A DNA stretch of 64,000 nucleotides from the NCBI RefSeq assembly GCF_963082655.1, contig NC_081553.1, positions 36,281,509 to 36,345,508 of the forward strand, written 5' to 3'. This stretch comes from Stomoxys calcitrans. Lineage: Eukaryota > Arthropoda > Insecta > Diptera > Muscidae. The notes below the pieces were generated by a model. That model was given only the letters and a program-made list of their open reading frames with translations. It was not told where the DNA came from and did no database searches. A program made the position numbers and the translations under genes. How positions within the stretch are numbered: position 1 is the first letter of the stretch; each line of letters starts with the position of its first letter. Below are positions 58,601-64,000 of this stretch, piece by piece.

Positions 58601-61600
58601 GCGGCTTTGTAGTCAACAAATAGTAGTTGTTGATTTGACCTTCTCGGATCTTTTCCGGGATTTGGCGCAGTGTGAATATCTGATCCAGGGTGGATTTACC
58701 ATGTCTAAAGCCGCATTGATAGGGTCCAATTATCTCATTGACTTAAGATTTTAATCTTTCACACAGTACGCTCGAGAGTATCTTGCATGCGATGGAGAGG
58801 AGACTTATTCCTCTGTAGTTGGCACATTCCGTCTTGTGTCTTTTCTTGTGTACGGGACATGGTATACTGTGTTTCCAATCATCGGGTATGCGTTCTTTTA
58901 ACCAAATTGCACAGATAAGCTGATGCATACGCCTTATCAGCGTGTCGCCTCCGGTCTTAAATAGTTCAGCGGGTAACCCGTCGGCTCCTGCTGCCTTGTT
59001 GTTCTTTAGTCGGGTCACTGCTACCTGGACCTCATTCCGACTAGGAGATAAACATTCTATACCATCATCAATGATTAGTTCTGCGGTATCCTCTTCGTCG
59101 CCAACGTCAGACACTAGCAGTTGTGTAAAATGTTCTTCCATATCCTCAGCATGTTATCTGTGACTGCACCAAAGCCATCGGTTTGATGTTTAATTCTTTG
59201 GTAAAATTCAATGAGTGTAGTCCGATGTAAGTAAGTAACCGAGTCTGAACGGCGTGTCGCTGTGCGACACTTCTTTGGGGAAAAGTTGTTACATGGCAAA
59301 GTACCTCATAAATTTTGCCAGCATTAGGAGGGGAAAACCACAGCTGAAATTTCTTTCTGATGGTCCTGCCAGAATTCGAACCCAGGCGTTCAGCGTCATA
59401 GGCAGACATGCTAACCTCTGCACAACGGCGACCTCTCCCCCTTTTCTCTCTTTCTGTCTCCCTAATGTTAATTTTAAAAATTTTTAAAGTGATCCTTTAC
59501 CCATTTTTGACCAATGTGTTTTATAATGTCAAATAACATTTTTTTTCAGAAATTACCGAATTAACATCGGTGGATAGTGTTACCTCGACTCATGTCGAGT
59601 TGGATAATTCATTGATGTCAGTGCAGTCGACCACCGTGGCACCATCATTACCACCGTAAGTATGAACAAAGAAATTGTGCTAAAAAGAGAATAAAAAACT
59701 AGTAAAAGAGTGTTAAGTTGGCTGGCCAGAATGTTATATACCCCCACCTGGGATTGCATTTCTCAAGTTCTTTGCACGGTTACGCTTTATAGGCAAAAAC
59801 AAAAAAAAGATAATAAGGGGTCATAACATAAAATTCCCATGGATTTTTGATATGCTTGGATAATAATTGCTTTAGCGACTCTAGAAGTATATTCGGGAGA
59901 TCGATTTATATGAGAGCTGTATCAAGTTAAAGACCTATTCGAGCAATACGAGGGTTGCCTTTTTTATTTCGGCATTAGAGAACAAATACAAATATTAATC
60001 ATAGAATATCCCTTTATTGTTTTTTTAAATATTCCACATTAAGATCTATACAATTGCCGAATCACTTTTGCCACTCTGATAGAGGTATCTCCAAAACATG
60101 CATTCTGAACGCATCAACCGTTTCTTCAGTGAACTATGACCCCGCTTAAATTCCCCATACCATCGATAAACGCTGGTCTTTCATGGAGCTTCATCGCCAA
60201 AAATTAAATTAAGTGCATCGATGCATTGTTGTTTAGTTAATCCACGTCGAAAGTTGTTAAAAATAATCGCACGAAAATGTTCACGATTTAATTCCATTTT
60301 ATGGGCGAGATGAATCTGTCAAGTTACTGTAAACAACACAAATAGCGCTCGTATGTCAAAACGTTCTGAGTGCGTATTACCTCGAAAATGTCAAGCTTTA
60401 CGATAGAGTTGTCAGTTGGCAGATTGCAACACAAGGATTGTCCAGTCCCGAAATATAAAAAGCAACCCTCGTACTTAGGATATATGAAATATGGAGGTCA
60501 CATAAGAAATCACGGTGCAAAATTTCAGGTGAATCGGATATGAATTACGCCCTCTAGAGGCTCAAGAACTATATTCGTGAATTCGGTTTCTAAAGAAGCT
60601 GCATCTACACGTGGACTAGTATGGCCCATTTGCAATCCCAATCGACCTATATTAATAAGAAGAATTTAAACTAAATTTCAGGGACCTAGCCTAGACAGAC
60701 GGACAGACAGAATGACTTAGTATGCCCCATCCTATGGTGATGGTATAAAAAGTATAAAGGCGCTTATAACGCCTTTCAGGAAGGACCTTGGAATCGGCTT
60801 GGGCAAAAGGCATCGCATCTACAAACTCGCTTGTGTTGAGGGTGCTAAAGACATCAACAATTTTACATAATTTCGATTCGTTATAGATAGACATAGGGAG
60901 GAAGATCTAGCAGCTGTGAGCCTTTTCGTGGGTCACTCTATAAAAGCCTAGCAAGGTCTCCGTTTAATAAAGTTACCAGAAGTACGTCTTTTTGATTTTT
61001 ACTCTAATAATTTCTTTGCCAACAGCAAAAAGAATATCAAACGCCAGGATAGTCAACAGCAGCAGCAACAACTACCACCACATCATACCACTAAAACGCA
61101 CCATGTCATGCAACAGCCCATACAGCAGCAATTGCAACAACAACTGCAGCAGCAGGCCCAATTTCAACAGCAGCAACAGGCGAAACAGCTATGCAATGAT
61201 TCCAGGCGTCACGTGGACAAACGTAACTCCGTTTCGGCTCAAACTGATGTAAGCATTGGCTCTATGTCCAGCCTAAAGCGACAGGAATGCAATAACATAC
61301 ATCGAGAGGATTCAACATTGAGAGAAAGGCGTCAGTCAACATCCTCCAGGGTAGGAACCAAAAACACTTAAATGATTTTTTTTTCCTTTAATTGGAAATG
61401 ATTTTCATGTTGTCTTTTTACAGCATTACGACAGTGGCACTCAAACACCCACATCCAGATCAAAGTATACGAACAACAATCATCGCAACTCTTCAACGAA
61501 TGTCTCGGCATCCCAAACAGATTTAAATAATGTGTGTCCACATGGCGGCAGTCATGGCAAGACAAATAATATTGTCAAAAGTAAGTTGGTTCTTAAGGTT

Positions 61601-63374
61601 AAGGGTTGGTACTCTATTCGGCTTTTCACGTGATCAACTGTCAAACTACTTATAAAAAAAATATAAAAAAAAAATGTAAAAAAATAAATAAATGCCTTGT
61701 TACGCTAATGGCTGGGCGCCCCGGTAGCCGAGCTGGTAGCGTGCTTGGATTACCAGTGCAGGGGTCGTGGGTTCGATTCCCGCCAGAAGCCTTGGTCTGT
61801 CGCTACTGTGGTATCACAAAGTCATAACAAAACATTTTATGCAAAATTTCAGCCAAATCGGATAAGAATTGCGCCCTCCAGCGGCTCAAGAAGTCAAGAT
61901 CCAAGATCGGTTTATATGGCAGCTATATTATTTTATGGACCGATTTGAGCCATATTTAGCACAGTTGTTGGAAGTCATGACAAAACACGTCATGCCAAAA
62001 TTTCAGCCAAATTGGATAAGAATTGCGCCCTCTAGTGGCTCAAGAAGTCAAGATTCAAGATCGGTTTATATGGCAGCTATATTAGGTTATAGACCGATTT
62101 CAACCATACTTAGCACAGTTTATATGGCAGCGGTTTATATGGCAGCTATATCAAAACATGGACCGATATGGCCCATTTGCAATTCCAACCAACCTACACT
62201 AATAACAAGTATTTGTGCAAAATTTCAAGCGCCTAGCTCTACTACTTCGAAAGTTAGCGAGCTTTCGAGAGACAGAGAGACGGACGGACGGACGGACATG
62301 GCTAGATCGACTTAAAATGTCATGACGATCAAGAATATATTGGGTTGCCCAAAAAGTAATTGCGGATTTTTCATATAGTCGGCGTTGACAAATTTTTTCA
62401 CAGCTTGTGACTCTGTAATTGCATTCTTTCTTCTGTCAGTTATCAGCTGTTACTTTTAGCTTGCTTTAGAAAAAAAGTGTAAAAAAAGTATATTTGATTA
62501 AAGTTCATTCTAAGTTTTATTAAAAACGCATTTACTTTCTTTTAAAAAATCCGTAATTACTTTTTGGGCAACCCAATATATACTTTATGGGGTTTTAAAC
62601 AAATATTTCGAGGAGTTACAAACAGAATGACGAAATTAGTACACCCCTCCATCCTATGGTGGAGGGTATAAAAATTGCATTATGGTTAAAAAAAAATAAA
62701 CCGTTAAATTATTTGCTACCCTTTCACTCATTTCAGCACCAGTGGCATCAGAAACTAGACGCGTTAGCATGGGTGCAGCGTTAAAGTCAAATTTTGTTGT
62801 GTCACAAAGTGATCTCTGGGACACTCACACCCTGTCGCACGCCAAACAGCACTCAAGGCAATCGCCTCGCAATTATGCCAGTCCACAACGTTGCTCGGAG
62901 CACAGTCATATGGTACCAACAACCTACGAGCAAATCACTTCGCCCATACAACGATCCGTTTCGGAGAAGAATCGTAACAAGCATCGCCATAAACCCCAAA
63001 AGGGAACCGTTTGTCAAAGTGAGACCGACAGTGAGCGGGAGCGAGAGCCTACACCGCCCAGCACGCAATGCATGCAACAACGAAAGGCCAACCGAACCAA
63101 CATTCAACATGCTGCCCACCACCATTCCTCGCCCATGATTGCACCCGACAAACAACGTTCCAGTAATAACACCAAACATCGTGGCATAAAAACCGATTCG
63201 TCTTCAATGTACGGCGCCAGCTCCGAAACAGAACTGCTCGACGGTGAAACTGCAATTTTGCCCATTTTCCGTAAGCTACTCACCGAGAAAAGTCCAAATT
63301 ATCGCGGACGCAATGTGGTTGGCCAAAGTTGTCCCAATATATCGATTAAATGCGATATAGTCGAATATTTGTAG
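40639..63374 (+). CDS. GABA-B-R1: Metabotropic GABA-B receptor subunit 1
   Basis: Fourteen coding exons, all in phase: 40639-40881, 43708-44189, 44254-44434, 44499-44717, 44788-44928, 47481-47635, 47703-48066, 49217-49327, 49399-49623, 56320-56686, 59550-59655, 61026-61350, 61424-61580, 62737-63374; 1237 residues. Signal peptide [20 protein letters not shown], then the Venus-flytrap GABA-binding domain (about 25-420: [56 protein letters not shown]). Seven membrane spans follow, about 437-705, in exons 6-9. Exon 10 has a coiled coil ([20 protein letters not shown]...), which in this family pairs R1 with R2. The remaining ~400 residues are low-complexity, Gln-rich in exon 12 and basic/Ser-rich in exon 14, ending [10 protein letters not shown]. 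An in-frame ATG at 40588 would add 17 residues, but the signal peptide favours 40639. Text closely matches fly GABA-B-R1. The class C GPCR acts at synapses through Gi/o. Confidence 0.95.
41100..41690 (-). mobile_element. Family E repeat with tRNA-like arm, copy 3
   Basis: CCAGGATTCGAACCTGG (41200-41216) is a perfect T-arm on the minus strand. A block around 'ATCTCGCCCTAACAGGCAA' occurs twice (about 41146 and 41643), bracketing the element. It lies in GABA-B-R1 intron 1. Confidence 0.65.
41830..43660. repeat. Family G tandem array in GABA-B-R1 intron 1
   Basis: Units carrying CCTTTCATTTGAGCCCCATA recur near 42010, 42146, 42430, 42568, 42688, 42819, 42940 and 43145, mostly 120-140 bp apart. 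The array has a 10-base G run (near 42870). Similar sequence in inverse orientation fills 31.3-33.6 kb. Confidence 0.7.
44940..46070 (-). repeat. Family B repeat in GABA-B-R1 intron 5
   Basis: Begins with a decayed GAATCTTATATACCTTCCAC border. Modules with GATCGGTTT.(C/T)ATGGCAGCTA lie near 45041, 45190, 45343 and 45500 (149-157 bp apart). It ends with an ACAGAATGACTAGATTAGCA border. Confidence 0.75.
46071..47422 (+). repeat. Family A repeat in GABA-B-R1 intron 5
   Basis: About five modules of the 'CGGTCCAGATTTGAATATAG' type, a terminal hairpin AGTTCGGCC-C-GGCCGAAC and the TTTTTACTTGTTTT end at about 47422. A mariner MITE is inserted at 46313-46531. Confidence 0.75.
46313..46531. mobile_element. 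mariner MITE, copy 3 (219 bp)
   Basis: Full terminal repeats with TA on both sides. It interrupts a family A module: the host word CTGTCATATA | GATCGATCCGCC is split at TA. Confidence 0.9.
48193..48537. mobile_element. TATCGATA-rich MITE, copy 2
   Basis: In GABA-B-R1 intron 7. Left end TTAGGGCTGAGAAAATAACG; right end, reversed, TAGAGCTGGAAAACTATCGA. Three perfect TATCGATA palindromes at 48219, 48476 and 48514. Confidence 0.55.
48957..49018. repeat. Paired palindromes in a family B remnant
   Basis: TATATACTCTTGATCAAGAG continuing to ATATA is a 26-bp perfect palindrome. Immediately after, TATATATTCTTGATC and GATCAAGAATATATA form a 15-bp hairpin around AAGAC. The following 'CTTTATGGGGTCTTAGA...TTTCGGGGTGTTACAAA' is a family B end. 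Confidence 0.85.
49990..50180 (+). repeat. Short interspersed repeat (family K), copy 1
   Basis: GAAAGATAGTGCACTCGCGA then GAAAAAATTGTACTCAGCTG is shared with 57370-57420. It lies in GABA-B-R1 intron 9. Confidence 0.5.
50285..51145. repeat. Family H repeat with ~155-bp modules
   Basis: Left border AATACCCTACACCTACCCTA and right border GTGGTGGTGTAGGGTATAAA are inverse to each other. Modules with CTATATCCAAATCTGAACC-like cores lie near 50401, 50551, 50708 and 50864. It lacks the CCGGGCCGAAC hairpin of families A and B. Confidence 0.7.
51310..51790 (-). repeat. Family J repeat with internal duplication
   Basis: 'GAGCACCATAGGCACTCAGT' and nearby text are the inverse of 7350-7480. GCATTCCACTATCCGCAACC occurs at about 51509 and 51659, and AGCTTCTNGTGATAACAATG at about 51539 and 51706. 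Confidence 0.6.
52190..52270. repeat. Minisatellite, ~28-bp unit
   Basis: 'CGAGTCTTGTTGTGATGGTG' and variants (GCCGAGTCTTGTTG, AATGAGTCTTGTTG) occur three times in a row. Confidence 0.6.
52690..52870. repeat. Foldback-like sequence
   Basis: Repeated words CGTTAACGAATGCGGTAATG and TCATTAACGAATGCCATAAT surround the perfect palindrome ATTCGTTAACGAAT (about 52765). 'CGATTATGCTC' at the left and 'GATCGAGCATAAATC' at the right are inverted. Confidence 0.45.
53090..53245. repeat. Degenerate ~30-bp AT repeat
   Basis: Runs of 'AAAATTTTTATCAA' and 'TTTTCTACATAAAGTTTTG' type, the same style as 36640-36880 and 63730-63960. Confidence 0.45.
53460..55640 (-). repeat. Family B repeat split by a family A insertion
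   Basis: 'ACAAGTTCGGCTGGGCCGAA' and 'TATACCCTTCACCATGG' open the element. It is interrupted at 'GGGCAGAAACAAA' by a complete A copy. It resumes with AGGATAATAGGAAGGTCACA and runs to GTATTACAAACGGAATGACG. The intact junction is seen at 59800-59830. Confidence 0.8.
53574..55010 (-). repeat. Family A repeat nested in family B
   Basis: Both borders are present: AACAAGTAAAAAGGCATTAA with the hairpin GTTCGACCGGGCCGAAC, and GGTGGTGGGTATAAAAAG. Modules lie near 54128, 54279, 54434 and 54586 (151-155 bp). Confidence 0.85.
57230..57450 (+). repeat. Family K repeat, copy 2
   Basis: GACAGATAGTGCATTTCGCG then GAAAAAATTGTACTCAGCTG and GGTATACTACCTGGTAA match copy 1 near 50080-50160. Confidence 0.5.
57469..57532. 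repeat. Perfect 28-bp hairpin at LINE-gamma end
   Basis: Arm 57469-57496 (AATTAAAGTAAAGTAAGTAA...) is exactly complementary to 57505-57532, around an 8-nt loop, next to the LINE-gamma 3' boundary. Confidence 0.95.
57533..59222 (-). pseudogene. LINE-gamma ORF2, RT to C-terminus
   Basis: Two long minus-strand frames. 59141-58743 has [20 protein letters not shown] and [20 protein letters not shown]. 58518-57535 has [20 protein letters not shown], the active site [27 protein letters not shown] and [20 protein letters not shown]. Sequence between them (about 58520-58740) still encodes [23 protein letters not shown] text in shifted frames. An upstream scrap [19 protein letters not shown] runs to about 59222; the endonuclease end is absent. 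RTE-like affiliation is tentative. It is young but broken, and lies in GABA-B-R1 intron 10. Confidence 0.88.
59223..59437 (-). mobile_element. Family D SINE in GABA-B-R1 intron 10
   Basis: Minus-strand tRNA head 'GAGGTCGCCGTTGTGCAGAG', a GGGTTCGAATTCTGG B-box region (complement near 59372-59386) and the body GGTTTTCCCCTCCTAATGCT. Confidence 0.75.
59690..60750 (-). repeat. Family B repeat with nested mariner
   Basis: 'GTTAAGTTGGCTGGCCAGAA' start, 'ACGCCCTCTAGAGGCTCAAG' module near 60546, and CCCATCCTATGGTGATGGTA end. It is split by a mariner remnant at 59949-60471. It lies in GABA-B-R1 intron 11. Confidence 0.75.
59949..60471 (-). mobile_element. mariner transposon, internally deleted
   Basis: Terminal repeats CGAGGGTTGCCTTTTTTATT (left) and CGAGGGTTGCTTTTTATATT (right, reversed), TA on both sides. 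On the minus strand the frame starts [20 protein letters not shown], the mariner helix-turn-helix, is soon broken by a stop, and jumps to a short C-terminal scrap. The catalytic middle is missing. Confidence 0.85.
61714..61792 (+). mobile_element. tRNA-like SINE head
   Basis: A box TAGCCGAGCTGG (61725-61736) and B box GGTTCGATTCC (61770-61780) with a pairable T-arm GTGGG/CCCGC. The acceptor ends do not pair, so this is a tRNA-derived SINE start rather than a working tRNA. It is in GABA-B-R1 intron 13. Confidence 0.65.
61795..62673 (-). repeat. Family B repeat in GABA-B-R1 intron 13
   Basis: 'AATTGCGCCCTCCAGCGGCT' modules near 61869, 62022 (about 153 bp), a GACGGACGGACGGACATGGC run and the CCATCCTATGGTGGAGGGTA border. 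It is split by a mariner MITE. Confidence 0.8.
62340..62576. mobile_element. mariner MITE, copy 4 (237 bp)
   Basis: TTGGGTTGCCCAAAAAGTAA ends in both directions with TA on both sides. It splits the family B word AAGAATA | TATACTTTATGGGG. Almost the same sequence as copy 1. Confidence 0.9.
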
Positions 63375-63729
63375 TTTATCTGTTCTGTATTCTGGCTAAC
63401 ATAGAGCATAGAGGATCTAAGTGTGGACGTTTTATTTTTTCAAAAACGAAAGAATAATTGAATAGAATCTAATTCAAGCTTTTGAGCAGTCTTTCAATAT
63501 TCTTAAACCTCCTCTCACACATACACCCACACACAATACTACTAACGAATACATTTTAAAATTTGCGGCATCATATGGAAAATCATGGCGCACATACTAA
63601 CGTAGACAACAGACAAAATAACTCGATGTTTTAAAAACTATACAACAACATCAAAAAAAAAAAGACAAGCAATTAAAATATATTAAAAAAAAAACACATA
63701 AATAAACTCAGAAAAACCAAATGAATTGT
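63375..63729 (+). other. GABA-B-R1 3' UTR region
   Basis: Follows the stop codon. AT-rich, with AATAAAC near 63701 as a possible poly(A) signal. No other feature seen. Confidence 0.5.
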
Positions 63730-63960
63730 TTTAATGTTGTTAAAATTTAATTTCCCTAGGAAATTTTGTTTGAATTTTCATGAAAAATTTTGTCCAAATT
63801 TCATTTTAAAGGAAATTTTGTTTAACATTTCATTTCTATGGGAAATTTTTGTCAAAATTGCATTTCCATGGGAAATATTGTTAAAATTTCATTTTCATGG
63901 AAAATTTTGTCAAAATTTCATTTTCATAGGAAATGTCAAAATTTCATTCTTTTTTCTAAA
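63730..63960. repeat. ~30-bp tandem repeat, CATTTTCATGGGAAATTTTG type
   Basis: Seven or so diverged copies of TTCATTTTCATGGGAAATTT with GTCAAAA between them. Confidence 0.65.
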
Positions 63961-64000
63961 TTCTCTCTTCTCCTCGTTATCTCATACTGTTACAATCAGC

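Noticed and set aside
57535..59141. Host gene for a reverse-transcriptase protein
   Set aside because: Frames are split, another copy is at 34921-35252, and motifs are those of a LINE.
61714..61792. Functional tRNA gene
   Set aside because: A and B boxes are good but the acceptor arms do not pair and the anticodon arm is not convincing; it is a SINE head.

Overview
The window is nuclear DNA of a higher fly. Split genes with short GT-AG introns are set in AT-rich DNA full of diverged transposon copies. The repeat style (interspersed elements with tandem ~150 bp modules, mariner MITEs, tRNA-derived SINEs) suggests a calyptrate/muscid fly such as Musca or Stomoxys; the species is inference. All gene names come from reading the translations by eye.

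Layout. 1-7350: a complete, very young Ty3/gypsy-type LTR retrotransposon (identical 695-bp LTRs, TGAG target duplication, one open 1579-codon gag-pol frame). 7663-8008: the last two coding exons of lsn/Vps22 (ESCRT-II). 8193-17384 (minus): a ten-exon gene for a 448-residue coiled-coil protein resembling SCLT1, its introns holding LINE and Helentron-like debris. 17691-18020: chibby, divergent from the coiled-coil gene. 19889-20848: Noa36/ZNF330. 21026-21513: RpI12 (Pol I subunit). 23833-24684: Nse1 (SMC5/6 complex). 24981-34138 (minus): Cdk20/CCRK in six exons, the last only 30 nt. 34.3-40.5 kb: a repeat-rich gap. 40639-63374: fourteen coding exons of GABA-B-R1, with large introns packed with transposons and a long Gln-rich cytoplasmic tail. 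The 3' flank follows.

The genes do not form one pathway, but three neighbours (SCLT1-like, chibby, Cdk20) belong to families tied to centrioles and cilia. A perfect RFX X-box (GTTGTCATTGACAAC) lies 86 bp upstream of the Cdk20 start, and a strong X-box half-site lies in the 306-bp divergent promoter of the other two. That is the most testable functional signal here.

The repeat landscape is the other story. Two abundant families (called A and B here) share a terminal hairpin, a TTACTTGTTT terminus, a 'TATACCC(A/T)CCACC' border and internal modules spaced at about 150 bp, which looks like the Helentron/DINE-1 plan. Nested insertions give relative ages. Six long perfect or near-perfect hairpins (arms 15-28 nt, loops 5-12 nt) lie in or beside transposon remnants and look like template-switch scars.
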